Shown piece after piece: positions 41,950 through 51,601 of a stretch of 64,000 nucleotides of DNA. The DNA comes from Erinaceus europaeus (taxonomy: Eukaryota; Chordata; Mammalia; Eulipotyphla; Erinaceidae), in contig NC_080177.1 of assembly GCF_950295315.1 (NCBI RefSeq), forward strand, positions 77,717,096 to 77,781,095, in the 5' to 3' direction. Every line of letters starts with the position of its first letter. Position 1 is the first letter of the stretch. The notes under the pieces were generated by a model. The model had not been told where the DNA came from. It ran no database searches and saw only the letters and a list, made by a program, of their open reading frames with translations. The position numbers were made by a program, and so were the translations under genes.

Positions 41950-42065
41950 CTTTAGGTGGACCAGAGCTCTGCTTAGTTCTCGCACAAACAGCTGTTGGGA
42001 TTGAACTTCTGGCCTCTGGCCTGTAGACCTTGTGCTCTAGCAGGCTGAGCTATATTCCTGGCCTA
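41950..42065 (-). mobile_element. old tRNA-like SINE
   Basis: ACCAGAGCTCTGCTTAG at left and GGGATTGAACTTCTGGCC with TAGCAGGCTGAGCTATATTC at right recall a minus family B-like copy. Confidence 0.5.
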
Positions 42066-42204
42066 GGATTCTTATTTCTAGTTGATTCTGTTTTTAGAAT
42101 TGTATGTCTTCTGTTAGGAATCCGCCTATTGTTTTTAATTATTTAAAGTATCTTACATAAAGTTGTTCAAAGTAGTCATTTGTTGTCTTAGATTTTTGCT
42201 CTGC

Positions 42205-42345
42205 GGGGGCCAGAGAGAGAGAGCTAGCTAGGTAAAGCATGTGACTTGCCCTAAATTCCAGTTGACATTACTACCAGGGCGCTGGGAGGAGACTCAGGTA
42301 CTGTAACGTCTCTGCCTCTCTCTGAATGAAAAAGTGACCTAGGAG
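42205..42345 (+). mobile_element. old tRNA-like SINE
   Basis: GAGCTAGCTAGGTAAAGCAT, then ACCAGGGCGCTGG and a CTCTCTGAATGAAAAAG tail; weak. Confidence 0.35.
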
Positions 42346-42367
42346 AGGTCAGATAGTGCGGAGGTGG

Positions 42368-42540
42368 GCAGAGAAGACAGCGTAGTTGTATGCAAAGGCT
42401 TTTCCTCCGAGGTTCTGAAGTCGTCCTGATTTAATCCCAGCACAAGCATAATAAATAACCAGAGTTGAAGGACTCTGGCTCCCCACTCCACCTGTCACTG
42501 TCTCTCTCTAAAATAAAATAGAGATACAAATGAATAAAAT
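42368..42540 (+). mobile_element. SINE family B-like with long tail
   Basis: ACAGCGTAGTTGTATGCAAA, TGATTTAATCCCAGC and AACCAGAGTTGAAGGACTCT, followed by CTGTCTCTCTCTAAAATAAA. Confidence 0.7.
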
Positions 42541-42617
42541 ATTTTTAAAATACTGCATATGCATGACTTCAGCTCTATAAAAATTTAAATTAAAAATGTT
42601 ATTGTTAAAAAAAAAAT

Positions 42618-42825
42618 TACAGGGCTGGGTGGTGGCGCACCTGTTTGAGCTCATGTTACAGTGCACAGGGACTCAGGCTCAGATCCCTGGTCCCTCTTTG
42701 CAGGGGGAACGCTTTGCGAGTGATGAAGCAGGGCTGCAGGTGTGTCTGTTTCTCTCCCTCTACCCCTTCCTTCTTGATTTCTGTCTGTCTCTATCAAAAA
42801 ATAAATAAATGTAATTAAAAAAAAG
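42618..42825 (+). mobile_element. SINE family D
   Basis: Plus copy, head GGGCTGGGTGGTGGCGCACC, core GCAGGGCTGCAGGTGTG, tail ATAAATAAATG. Confidence 0.93.
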
Positions 42826-43242
42826 TATTGTGAAGAAATGAAAATAGTATTGTAATAAGGAATTACGGAGGGGTGTATTTAAAATTAAAACCTCAGTGAG
42901 ATGACATTTAGCCTGAAGATTGATGTATGAGTATAAGAACTTGGATGGTTTGAGAGAAGCACTTCAGACAGACTTAAATTAGAAAATAATTTGCATCTTC
43001 TGTAAAGTTTACAGCTGGGAGTGTCATCGCAAGGTAAGAGATTTAATGGCTCTACCTTACTCCACTAACAGTTACACAGCATTGTTCAAGTATTTCCTGT
43101 TGGGCATTGTGAATTACAGTAATAAGTCAGTGCTGTATTGCCTCCCTGAACACCAAGAAGGGATTTCATTTGAAGATGCCAATTGATAAAATTACTTCAC
43201 TGCTAGGTAGTGCCATGACCTATTTTATATTTTACTTTATTA
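42826..43242. other. mostly unique; weak L2 trace
   Basis: GTTGGGCATTGTGAATTACA (43100-43119) hints at an L2 relic; otherwise nothing. Confidence 0.4.
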
Positions 43243-43362
43243 ATATTTTATTAACCAGAGCACTGTTCAACTCTCATGGTGGTGCTAGGAATTGAGTCGG
43301 GGATTTTAGAGCATCAGACATGAATGTCTTTTTGTATCGGCGTTGTGCTCTCTCTAAAGATT
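43243..43362 (-). mobile_element. SINE family B
   Basis: Minus copy: CCAGAGCACTGTTCAAC and AGGAATTGAGTCGGGG. Confidence 0.85.
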
Positions 43363-43887
43363 GCACTGGTTAGTTTAGACACAGGACAACGGAGGATGTT
43401 GAAATAAATACCATTAGCTGAGTTACACTAGCTCAGCTGAGAAACATTTGCAAGAGGTTGTGGCTCTGTTGCTAGAGATGGAGATTCATGCAAGCACTTG
43501 AGCTAGATTTTCTAAGCTTTTGCTGATTTAGATAAGGGGTGAGGATTTTGAGGAGAGTCAGATTAGAAAGTCCTATAAATTGAAGAGAAGTCTTTGTCAG
43601 CAAAGGGGCGAACTGTTTCTGACCTTCTAAAATTTTTCCTGTGGCATTTATCTCTTTCTCTTTTAAGCTCTTGGAACCAAATATATTTTTATTCTGGCCT
43701 GCCTCTCCAGATTCCAGCACCTTTTTCTCATCTCACACTTGACAGATGCTCAGAGGAGGAAAATCAGTGTAAAAAGTAGGCTAGCATTCTCAGCAATTCT
43801 GCCCTTCTTCATCAAGATGTTCCTTACTAAATTGGTCCTTACTATATCAGAACCAAACCATTTTGTTCTATAAGCAAATGTTTAATT
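43363..43887. other. unique intronic DNA
   Basis: Nothing recognised over 525 bp. Confidence 0.55.
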
Positions 43888-44129
43888 CTTGAGAGCTAGT
43901 TTGGAAGTTCCAGCAGGGGAGCGCAGCTACTCATGCCTCCCACTGAAGACCGGTCCGTATCTATTCCGGGAAGGCCATCCACCCTCTTCCACCGAGTGGG
44001 CAGCTTCTGGGGGGACGCCCATGAGGCAGTGAGGGAGGAAGGGGACACCTGTCTAGCCAGCCAGATAGCCAAATCAATCCTGGCGATCAGTGGGGTGACA
44101 GATGTCGCAGCCAGATCGCCCTCACATCC
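43888..44129 (-). pseudogene. RN7SK: 7SK RNA pseudogene, 3'-truncated
   Basis: On the minus strand the copy starts at 44129 with GGATGTGAGGGCGATCTGGC, exactly the 5' end of 7SK snRNA, and continues through GACATCTGTCACCCC, CTTCCTCCCTCACTGCC, GGACCGGTCTTCAGTG and GAGTAGCTGCGCTCCCCTGC to CTCTCAAG at 43888. That is about 240 of roughly 330 nt, so the 3' third is missing. 7SK RNA normally restrains P-TEFb in the nucleus with HEXIM and LARP7. Here the 3' end that binds LARP7 is absent and there are many substitutions, so it should be inert. Upstream (right) of the 5' end I see no clear 7SK promoter elements. Confidence 0.92.
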
Positions 44130-44220
44130 ACAAACGTTTCCATACCTACAGCACTGCTCTCTTTCCCACAAATAATATATAAAAATAAATTTAAAATAAA
44201 ATAAACAGTTGTCTGATTAA
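44130..44220. repeat. A/T-rich tract beside the 7SK copy
   Basis: AAATAATATATAAAAATAAA-type sequence; it could be the tail of a small plus-strand SINE that precedes it. Confidence 0.45.
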
Positions 44221-44699
44221 AAAATAATAAAGTGAATGTTAGTAATTCTTTAAGTTACACATTGGACATACTCAGTTTGCGGTCGCTGGTGAAGCTGTCC
44301 TTTCATGCTCTTCATTCGGCACCTGTGTAGGTGGGGTACTGAGCCAGCGATACAATTTAATAAGTTTTAAATCACTTCCTGTTGTCCAAAATAGGCCACT
44401 AAGATGATATTTAATCCAGAAATTTCAGCATTCATTGATTGAATAGGGAGTTGGCTAGATGACCTACTTTAAATCATTTGGCCATGCTGAGTCTGGAATT
44501 CCTTGCTTTAACTGATGACATCAAGGACTTTTTCCTTTACTCCGATTTTCAAGAGCATGTTCTACCTCACAAAGGTATTGGGTTCTCTGTAAAGTCATGA
44601 TGCATTTTTGCATAGAAAGACAAAAAAATATGTCATGACTTTTCCAGCAACCCGACAGAAATGAAAGAAAATTAAATGAAATGCATTTAATGATGACTT
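44221..44699. other. unique intronic DNA
   Basis: Nothing recognised. Confidence 0.5.
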
Positions 44700-44818
44700 G
44701 ATGGCATCCTTTTTGTTTTTAAAGATTTGTGTTCTTTTAACATGCAGTGCTGATGACTAAGTAAACCTCAGACACGCAAGTCCTGTGCTCTACCAGCTGA
44801 CTTATTTTCCTGGCTGCT
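44700..44818 (-). mobile_element. old tRNA-like SINE fragment
   Basis: AAGTCCTGTGCTCTACCAGC and TGACTTATTTTCCTGGCTGC look like a minus SINE head. Confidence 0.4.
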
Positions 44819-44831
44819 CAGCTTCGATTTT

Positions 44832-45109
44832 TTTTTTAAAATTTTTTAAATATTTATTTTCCCTTTTGTTGCCCTTGTTTTTTATTGTTGCTGTAGTTAT
44901 TATTATTGATGTCGTCATTGTTAGGTAGGACAGAGAATTGGAGAGAGGAGAGACGGGGAGAGAGAGACGGACACATACAGATCTGCTTCACCGCTTGTGA
45001 AGCGTCTTCCCTGCAGGTGGGGAGTTGGGGGCTCGAACCAGGATCCTTACGCCGGTCCTTGCACTTTGCGCCACCTGTGCTTAACCCACTGCGCTACTGC
45101 CCGACTCCC
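44832..45109 (-). mobile_element. SINE family A with 13-bp TSD
   Basis: Full minus copy; CAGCTTCGATTTT (44819-44831) and CAGCTTAGATTTT (45110-45122). Confidence 0.94.
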
Positions 45110-45239
45110 CAGCTTAGATTTTAATGAGTAAACAATCAATGATTATTTTTCCCCCAGATGAGTAGTCAATGTGGTTTTTTTTTTTTCTCCAAACTTTCCA
45201 GGTAGAATTCTGGAAGAGAGGAGTATGGTAGAGAAATCA

Positions 45240-45428
45240 GTGGTAGGGTTGGGAGATTGCTTACCTACCCAGTAGAGCACACACCTTGAAATGTGAGCAG
45301 CCCTGGGTTAGAGACTTAGTGTCATGAATGGAACCCAGGTAGAGTAATAGATTACCTCTTCTCTTGTTCTCTCCCTTCTGCAATCTGTCTCCTCTTTGTC
45401 CCTCTCTCCTTTTTCAATAAAACGAATA
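45240..45428 (+). mobile_element. SINE of another type
   Basis: AGATTGCTTACCTACCCAGT, GAGCAGCCCTGGGTTAGAGA and a CTCTCTCCTTTTTCAATAAA tail: a tRNA-like head and AATAAA end but not one of the main families. Confidence 0.5.
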
Positions 45429-45503
45429 GAAAATTGGGCCACTCCATGGTATTGCTTATGCGGAGGCCTTGAGTTTATTCTCCAGCACCACATAAAAATT
45501 AGA

Positions 45504-45816
45504 ATGGGGGCTGCTCACTACTAATGGTGGTGCAGTGGGTTAAGCATACATGTTGGAGCCCAGCTCCCCACCTGCAGGGGGTTGCTTTGCAAGCGGTGAA
45601 GCAGGTCTGCAGGTGTCTCTTTCTCTCCTGCATCTGTCTTCCCCTCCCCTCTCGATTTCTCTGTCCTGTTCAGTAACAGCTATAACAATAATAACAATAA
45701 CAGCCACAACAAGGGCAACAAAATGGGAAAATGGCCTCCAGGAGCAGTTTGTAGTACAGGCACTGAGCCCTAGTGATAGCTCTGGAGGCAAAGAATAAAA
45801 AAGAAAAATAAATGAA
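45504..45816 (+). mobile_element. SINE A-long with internal deletion
   Basis: ATGGTGGTGCAGTGGGTTAA head runs into TTGGAGCCCAGCTCCCC, so the stretch between A and B boxes is lost. The cassette has GCCTCCAGG and TCTGGAGGC. Confidence 0.9.
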
Positions 45817-45823
45817 TTATATA

Positions 45824-45984
45824 GGGACCGGGTGACAGCACACATGTTACCATGTATAAGGACCTAGGTTCAAACCCCCACCTGCAAAGGGGTAGCTTCA
45901 TGAATGCTGAAGCAGTATTATAGGCATCTCTCTCCTTTCCTCTTAGTTGCTTTGCCTATACAAAATAAAGAATAAGTAAAATTA
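45824..45984 (+). mobile_element. SINE family D
   Basis: Plus copy: GGGTGACAGCACACATGTTA, GGTTCAAACCCCC and an AATAAAGAATAAG tail. Confidence 0.85.
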
Positions 45985-45986
45985 CA

Positions 45987-46112
45987 AGGTAGGGGAGAAA
46001 GCATAATGGTTATGGAAAGACTTCCATGCCTGAGCTCCAAATTCCCAGGTTTAATCCCCACCCCCTCAGTCTCACCATAAGCCAGAGCTGTGCAGTGCTC
46101 TGGTAAATAATA
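45987..46112 (+). mobile_element. SINE family B
   Basis: Plus copy with GAAAGCATAATGGTTATGG and intact terminal arms CCAGAGC/GCTCTGG. Confidence 0.92.
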
Positions 46113-46168
46113 ATCACAGTGCTTATGTTCAGCCATGTTCAGAGAACACTATAAAAGTGAGCATTTAG

Positions 46169-46451
46169 GGAGTCGGGCTGTAGCGCAGCGGGTTAAGTGC
46201 AGGTGGCGCAAAGCACAAGGGCCGGCATAAGGATCCCGGTTCGAACCCCGGCTCCCCACCTGCAGGGGAGTCACTTCACAGGCGGTGAAGCAGGTCTGCA
46301 GGTGTCTGTCTTTCTCTCCCCTTCTCTGTCTTCCCCTCCTCTCTCCATTTCTCTCTGTCCTATCCAACAACGACAACAACAATAATAACTACAACAATAA
46401 AACAACAAGGGCAACAAAAGGGAATAAATAAATAAAATAAATATTTTTAAA
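46169..46451 (+). mobile_element. SINE family A with 16-bp TSD
   Basis: Plus copy between perfect AAAAGTGAGCATTTAG repeats (46153-46168 and 46452-46467). Confidence 0.97.
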
Positions 46452-46467
46452 AAAAGTGAGCATTTAG

Positions 46468-46847
46468 TGGCTGGGCGTTGGCACACCAGGTTAAGTGCAC
46501 ATAGTACTGAGCACAACAACTTGCACAAGTTCCATCCCCCAGTGCCCCACCTGCAGGGGAGAAGGTTTATAAGTGTCGAAGCAGGTCTGCAGGTGTCTCT
46601 CTCTCTCCCTCTTTTTATTTAAATTTATTTATTGGATAGACGGCCAGAAATCAAGGGAGAAGGAGAGAGACTCCTGCACCCCTTTCACTATTCATCAAGC
46701 TTCCTCCTTGCAGGTGGGGACTGGAGGCTCGAACCCAGCTCCTTGTGCACTCAACGAACTGCACCACCACCCAGCCTTTCTCTCCCTCTATCTCCTCCCT
46801 CCTGTTTTTCTGTCCTATCCAATAACCCTGGTGGCAAAAAAAAAGGG
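46468..46847 (+). mobile_element. SINE (D/A type) split by an inverted SINE
   Basis: Head and core at 46468-46612 (GCTGGGCGTTGGCACACC, GCAGGTCTGCAGGTGTC). The pyrimidine part and cassette end resume at 46790-46847 (CCTATCCAATAACCCTGGTG). Confidence 0.85.
46613..46778 (-). mobile_element. SINE family D nested in the plus SINE
   Basis: Minus copy with TCTCTCCCTCT at 46602-46612 and 46779-46789 as TSD. The pair can fold into an RNA hairpin. Confidence 0.9.
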
Positions 46848-47119
46848 GATGCCACTTATATATTAATTTAGATTCTGGGGAGCCTGACTGTGGTAGATTT
46901 GGTAAGAGAGTGAAGTTCTTACATTGTGGATGATTTCAGGTATTTCTAATATTATTTCAATAGTATATGATCTTTTTTGTCTCTAACTGCAGAGCTAAGC
47001 CTGTGAGATTAGTCTTCTGAAGAAAAAAAAGTTCAGTCTAAGAAAAATTGTGCTTCTGTTTTTTTCAGGTTTTGATAATGGTACCCATGATTTTGTAATT
47101 TATGTAATTACTTTAAAGA
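46848..47119. other. unique intronic DNA
   Basis: Nothing recognised. Confidence 0.5.
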
Positions 47120-47735
47120 TTTTTTATTTATAAAATGGGGACACTGACAAAACCATAGGATAAGAGGGGTACAACTCCACAGAATTCCCACCACCAGATC
47201 TCCGTATCCCGTCCCCTCCCCTGATAGCTTTCCTGTTCTTTTTTTTTAATGCTACTTTAAAAAAAATATATTTATTTCCTTTTGTTGCCCTTGTTGTATT
47301 GTTGTAGTTATTATTGATGTCATCGTTGTTGGATAGAACAGAGAAATAGAGAGAGGAGGGGAAGACAGAGAGGGGGAGAGAAAGATAGACACCTGCAGAC
47401 CTGCTTCACTGCTTGTGAAGCGACTCCCCTGCAGGTGGGGAGCCGGGCCTCAAACCGGGATCCTTACGCAGGTTCTTGCGCTTTGTGCCATGCGTGCTTA
47501 ACCTGCTGTGCTACTGCCAGACTCCCAGCTTTCCTATTCTTTAACCCTCTGGGAGTATGGACCCAGGGTCATTGTGGGGTGCAGAAGGTGGAAGGTCTGG
47601 CTTCTGTAATTGCTTCTCCACTGAACATGGGCATTGCAGGTCGAGCCATACTCCCAGCCTCTCTCCCTAGTGGGGTGGGGTTCTGGGGAAGTGGGGCTCC
47701 AGGACACATTGGTGGGATCATCTGCCCAGGGATTT
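47120..47735 (-). mobile_element. family F repeat, split by a SINE
   Basis: Left part 47120-47241: AAATGGGGACACTGACAAAA and ACAACTCCACAGAATTCCC, the reverse complement of the A-tailed end at 48283-48376. Right part 47527-47735: GGCTTCTGTAATTGCTTCTC and GAACATGGGCATTGC. So this copy is on the minus strand with its 3' end left. Confidence 0.7.
47242..47526 (-). mobile_element. SINE family A inside family F
   Basis: Minus copy between AGCTTTCCTGTTCTTT (47226-47241) and AGCTTTCCTATTCTTT (47527-47542), one mismatch. Confidence 0.94.
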
Positions 47736-47740
47736 AATTA

Positions 47741-48044
47741 CATTTTAAGTCAACTAAAAACTTTTAGAATACTTTGACCATTTTGGATAGCTTTGATTTT
47801 TTTTTTTTTTTTTTTTAATAGGTAAACGTGGTGTCAGGGTCAGGCTTCCTCAGTGTGCCTTGTATATCTCCTGTCAAGTATGTGGGATATTTTTTCCCTC
47901 TGAATTTCCTAAACCATGCCCCTGTCTTATATGGCAAGTCCTTATACTTTGAGAGTGGTCTAATGTTACAAGTGCAGGTATAACTATAGAGCAAAGAAAA
48001 ACATAAATTAAAATAAAATAAAATAAAAGAAGTTCTGTTGCCGT
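47741..48044. other. unrecognised, with a 22-nt T run
   Basis: T run at 47797-47817, possibly the tail of an unnamed minus retroelement. A/T-rich AAATAAAATAAAATAAAAG at 48010-48030. Confidence 0.45.
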
Positions 48045-48062
48045 AAGAATTAAGAGTTCTGG

Positions 48063-48265
48063 GGGGCGAGGTGGTGGCGCACCTGGTCGAGCGCTCATGT
48101 TGCAGTACGCAAGAACCCAGGTTCGATCCCCTGGTTCCCACCTTCAAAAGGGTGAAGCAGGGCTGCAGGTGTCTGTCTGTCTGTCTCCCTCCCTATCACC
48201 TCCTTCCCTCTCGATTTCTACCCATCTCTATCCAATAAATAAGATAATTAAAAAAAAAACTTGTA
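48063..48265 (+). mobile_element. SINE family D, first of three at one target
   Basis: Full plus copy: GCGAGGTGGTGGCGCACCTG, GGTTCGATCCCC and CTATCCAATAAATAAG. Left target copy AAGAATTAAGAGTTCTGG is at 48045-48062. Confidence 0.94.
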
Positions 48266-48282
48266 AAGAATTATAGTTCTGG

Positions 48283-48376
48283 TACGGAGTTCTGGTGGTG
48301 GGAATTGTGTGGAGTTGTACTCCTCTTATCCTATGGTTTTTGTCAGTGTTTCCTTTTTATAAATAAAATTTTAAAA
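48283..48376 (+). mobile_element. family F 3' end, second of three at one target
   Basis: TGGTGGGAATTGTGTGGAGT to TTTTTATAAATAAAATTTTA and an A tail: a short 5'-truncated copy. It is preceded by AAGAATTATAGTTCTGG (48266-48282) and followed by AAGAATTACAGTTCT (48377-48391). Confidence 0.85.
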
Positions 48377-48392
48377 AAGAATTACAGTTCTT

Positions 48393-48650
48393 GGGGGCTG
48401 GTAGGTGGCACACCCAGTTGAGTGTACACACTGGCATGCTCACGGCCCCTGGTTTGTGTCCCTACTCCCCACCTGCAGGGGGGGAGGCTTCACAAACAAT
48501 GAAGCAGGCCTTCATGTGTCTTTATCTCCCCATCTCTCTCAACTTTTCTCTGTCTTTAAAAAAAAAAAAGGAAAATGGCTGCCAGGAGCAGTGGATTTGT
48601 AGTGCAGGCACTGAGCCCCAGCAATAACCCAACCCAGGTGGCAAAAGAAA
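48393..48650 (+). mobile_element. D-type SINE with 3' cassette, third at one target
   Basis: TGGTAGGTGGCACACCCAGT head and cassette with the alternative left arm GCTGCCAGG. The right arm region is disturbed (CAATAACCCAACCCAGGTGG). Confidence 0.88.
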
Positions 48651-48670
48651 CAAAATCCACTTTGGTTTTC

Positions 48671-49291
48671 AGCTCGGAGGAGGCCAAGGTGCAACTTTCT
48701 TTGGTCGTCCCGAATCCGGGTTCATCAGACATCAGCCGCCTCCACCATGGCGCCTCAGTTCGACCCCAACGAGATCAAAGTCATGTACTGAGATGCACCG
48801 GTGGGGAGATCGGTGCCACTTCGGCCCTGGCCCCCAAGATTGGGCCGCTCGGTCTATCTCCAAAAAATGTTGGTGACATTGCTAAGGCTGCTGGTGATTG
48901 GAAGGGTCTGAGGATTATAGTAAAACTGACAACCCAGGACAGACAGGCGCAGACTGAGGTGGTGCCCTCTGCCTCTGACCTCGTTAAAGCCCTCATCGAA
49001 CCATAAGACAAGACAGAAGCAGAAAAATATGGAGCACAGTGGGAACATCACTTCTGATGCAATTGTCAGCATTGCCTGACAAATTGAGGCACCGATCTTT
49101 AGCTAGAGAACTCTCTGGAAGCATCAAAGAGATCCTGGGGCTGCTCAGTCTGTGGGTTGCAGTGTTGACGGCCGCCATCCTCGTGACATCATAGATGACG
49201 TCAACAGTGGTGCTGTGGAATGCCCAGCTAGTTAAGAATTACAAAGGGAGATGGATTATTTGAAATAAAGGATTATTTGAAATTAAAAAAA
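48671..49291 (+). pseudogene. RPL12: RPL12 processed pseudogene
   Basis: A full-length intronless copy of the 60S ribosomal protein L12 mRNA. It has the 5' UTR (GGTCGTCCCGAATCCGGGTT), an ATG at 48747 followed by FDPNEIKV, then the body in shifted frames ([41 protein letters not shown]) and the C-terminal ECPAS with its stop at 49233-49235. One base is missing in the CTG of codon 15, giving an early TGA. Further indels follow. The 3' UTR keeps AATAAAGGAT and a short A tail. L12 normally forms part of the ribosome stalk base; this copy cannot encode it. No clean TSD was found. Confidence 0.95.
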
Positions 49292-49407
49292 TTCCTTTAG
49301 TGAGCCTTCAAAGTGTCTGATTCATTCTAGATTTGGCTGGACAGGCAAATACTCAACACTATTCACTTTAATAAAAGTGAGACAAGTCACTTCAAAGTAT
49401 TTCCTTT

Positions 49408-49583
49408 TAATTTTTTTTCTTCATTATTATTGGAGCGCATCACCACTCCAGACTGCCTGTTTCAGAGGAAAAGTTCCCAGAGCACCACTTATGGCTTCCT
49501 TCAGGGTGGTGTGGGGCCAGGCTCAAACCACAGTCATGTGTGGCAAAGCAAGCACATTCCCAAGTGAGCTATTTATACAGCCC
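49408..49583 (-). mobile_element. SINE family G
   Basis: CAGAGCACCACTTATGGCTT, GGGCCAGGCTCAAACC and CAAGTGAGCTATTTATAC. Confidence 0.7.
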
Positions 49584-49611
49584 TACTAAGTTGTGTGGGT
49601 TTTTGTTTAGT

Positions 49612-49876
49612 ATTTTCTTCCACGGTCATTGCTGGGGCTTGGTGCCTATACTACGAATCCACTGTCCTGTGACCATTTTTTCTATTTTTTTTTTATAAGA
49701 TAGAAATTGAAAGGGGAGGGGAAGATAGGGAGAGAGAACGATAAACACTTGCAGACTTGCACTTGTGAAGCGACCCCCTGTAGGTGGGAAGCTGGGGGCT
49801 CAAACCAGGATCTCTGCACAGGTCCTTATTCTTCGTACTGTGTGCACTTAACCTGCTTTGTCACTGCCCAACCCCC
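49612..49876 (-). mobile_element. SINE A-long, diverged
   Basis: Minus copy; the cassette is worn (TTCCACGGTCATTGCTGGGG) and the head is TTTGTCACTGCCCAACC. Confidence 0.85.
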
Positions 49877-49889
49877 TTTTGTTTTACGC

Positions 49890-50560
49890 GAAATTTGGAC
49901 TAGAGAACTCACTGGATGGGACACAGCCTTGCCAAGCTTGAGTTTCAGCTTCCTTCCCTGTTAGCACATGGAAGGTACTCAGCTCTAGACAGAACTCGGG
50001 TGCTGTGTTGTCTCTGCCTAAATGAATGAAAAGCATCTGAAGCAGCGACATTATATATATATGCCTGGGTCCCCAGCTCTGCAAAAGAAAAAATGCGAGA
50101 CTTAGATGGGATATATACACTCAGTAAAATACTATTTTGCCATTTAAAGAAATGACTTGTGTCATCTAGAACAGAACGGCTGGAAGTGGACATGGTGCCA
50201 AGTAAAATAAGTGCGTGTCTGAAAAGCTCGAGTGAACTTGAGTCTGAGACTCCCGGCTCCATCTCTGGTGCTTCATGTGCCAGAGTGCCACTCCTCCCCT
50301 GCCCCCCTCACGATATGAAATCAAATACATCCTGAACTGAGAAAACTACTGAATGGTTTTACTCATGTAGACTATAGATAACTAAAACAAATGAACTAGC
50401 AAAAAAAAAATAATAATAACCAAAGTAATTCTTAGGCTCTGAAAACTGCTGTGGTTGTTGGAAGGAACCAGGGTGAAGGGGCAGGTGCAGGGTTCCAGTA
50501 GATCTGATGTCACAGGGACTTGGCTGGTAGGTGGACTGTTTTGTACTCAGAGACAGACTA
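49890..50560 (+). mobile_element. old L1 3' end interrupted by a SINE
   Basis: Plus L1: GGGATATATACACTCAGTAA, ATACTATTTTGCCATTTAAA and GAATGGTTTTACTCATGTAG match ORF2's last part and 3' UTR. A C-type SINE lies at about 50217-50330. Confidence 0.7.
50217..50330 (+). mobile_element. SINE family C-like in L1
   Basis: GAGTCTGAGACTCCCGGCTC and GCTTCATGTGCCAGAGTGCC. Confidence 0.5.
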
Positions 50561-50727
50561 TACTTCTAAGATCTCACAGTATGTAAACCAAGCATTTTTA
50601 GGTATGAAAATGAGACTTAAGTAACTCTGACTTACTTTTCTTACCCTGTGTTAGAGGTTTCAGTTAGGTATGTATTTACATCTCTGTATCCCAAGTGTAA
50701 GAAAGGATGTTCGGCAAGTTCGCTGCC

Positions 50728-50772
50728 TTCTCCCTCCCTCCTTCCCTCCCTCCCTTTCCTTCTTCCTTTCTC
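50728..50772. repeat. (CCCT)n/(CCTT)n tract
   Basis: CTCCCTCCCTCCTTCCCTCC and flanks, at the tail of the L1 3' end to its right. Confidence 0.9.
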
Positions 50773-50774
50773 AG

Positions 50775-51118
50775 GATATTTATTTTTATTAGTGATTTAA
50801 TAGTGATCTTTAAGATTACAAGATAATATGAGTATAGGTCCACACCACTCCCACCACCAAAGTTCTGTGCGCCATGCCCCCTCCAGCGATACCCACTGTA
50901 GTAGTTCTCCCAAGGTCATAGATAAGGGTTGACTATATTCATGTGTATATATTTTTTCTTAAGCTCGTGCATTGCAGTTGTCTTATTTCTGCATATGAAT
51001 CAAGTCATCCCATAGTTGTCCTTCAATCCCTTCCACCCATTGTGTCCCAAAGGACACATCATAGCCTTTTGTTTTAGCTGCTGAATAGCGCTCTATTGAG
51101 TATATATGCTCCATCACT
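50775..51118 (-). mobile_element. L1 3' end, older subfamily
   Basis: Shares TTTTTATTAGTGATTTAA and CACACCACTCCCACCACC with 9733-9960 and runs into L1 ORF2-like GCTGCTGAATAGCGCTCTAT. Confidence 0.75.
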
Positions 51119-51134
51119 TTTTTTTTGAATTTTT

Positions 51135-51461
51135 TTTTTTTTTTTGCCTTCAGGGTTATTGCAGGGGCTCAGTGCCTGCACCAGGAATCCACTGCCCCTG
51201 GAGGCCACTTCCCTCCCTTTTGTTGCCCTTGTTGTTGTAGCCTTGTTGTAGTTATTGTTATTGTTGTCATTTATTGTTGGATAAGACAGAGAAATGGAGA
51301 GAGGAGGGGAAGAGAAAGACAGACACCTGCAGACTTGCTTCACCACCTGTGAAGCGACTCCCTTGCAGGTGGGGAGCCGGGGGCTCGAACCAGGATCCTT
51401 ACGCCGGTCCTTGTGCTTTGCACCATGTGCGCTTAACCTGCTGCGCTACTGCCGACCCCCC
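51135..51461 (-). mobile_element. SINE A-long with 13-bp TSD
   Basis: Minus copy between TTTTTGAATTTTT repeats (51122-51134 and 51462-51474). Confidence 0.93.
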
Positions 51462-51601
51462 TTTTTGAATTTTTCAGATCATATTAGTGATTCCCCCCAA
51501 ATCTAAAGTACTGCCCCCTCAATATTTTAATCAGGAAACTGACAAACATGCAGCAGAGAAGCAGGTGGGCCATCTGAACAAAGATGGAAGTTGATGGCCA
51601 T

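Noticed and set aside
43933..44175. An 80-residue GC-rich open frame that looked like a small gene
   Set aside because: It is the complement of the 7SK RNA copy.
48575..49006. A 143-residue plus-strand frame with ribosomal protein similarity
   Set aside because: It starts inside a SINE and then reads the RPL12 retrocopy in a shifted frame; the retrocopy is broken at codon 15.
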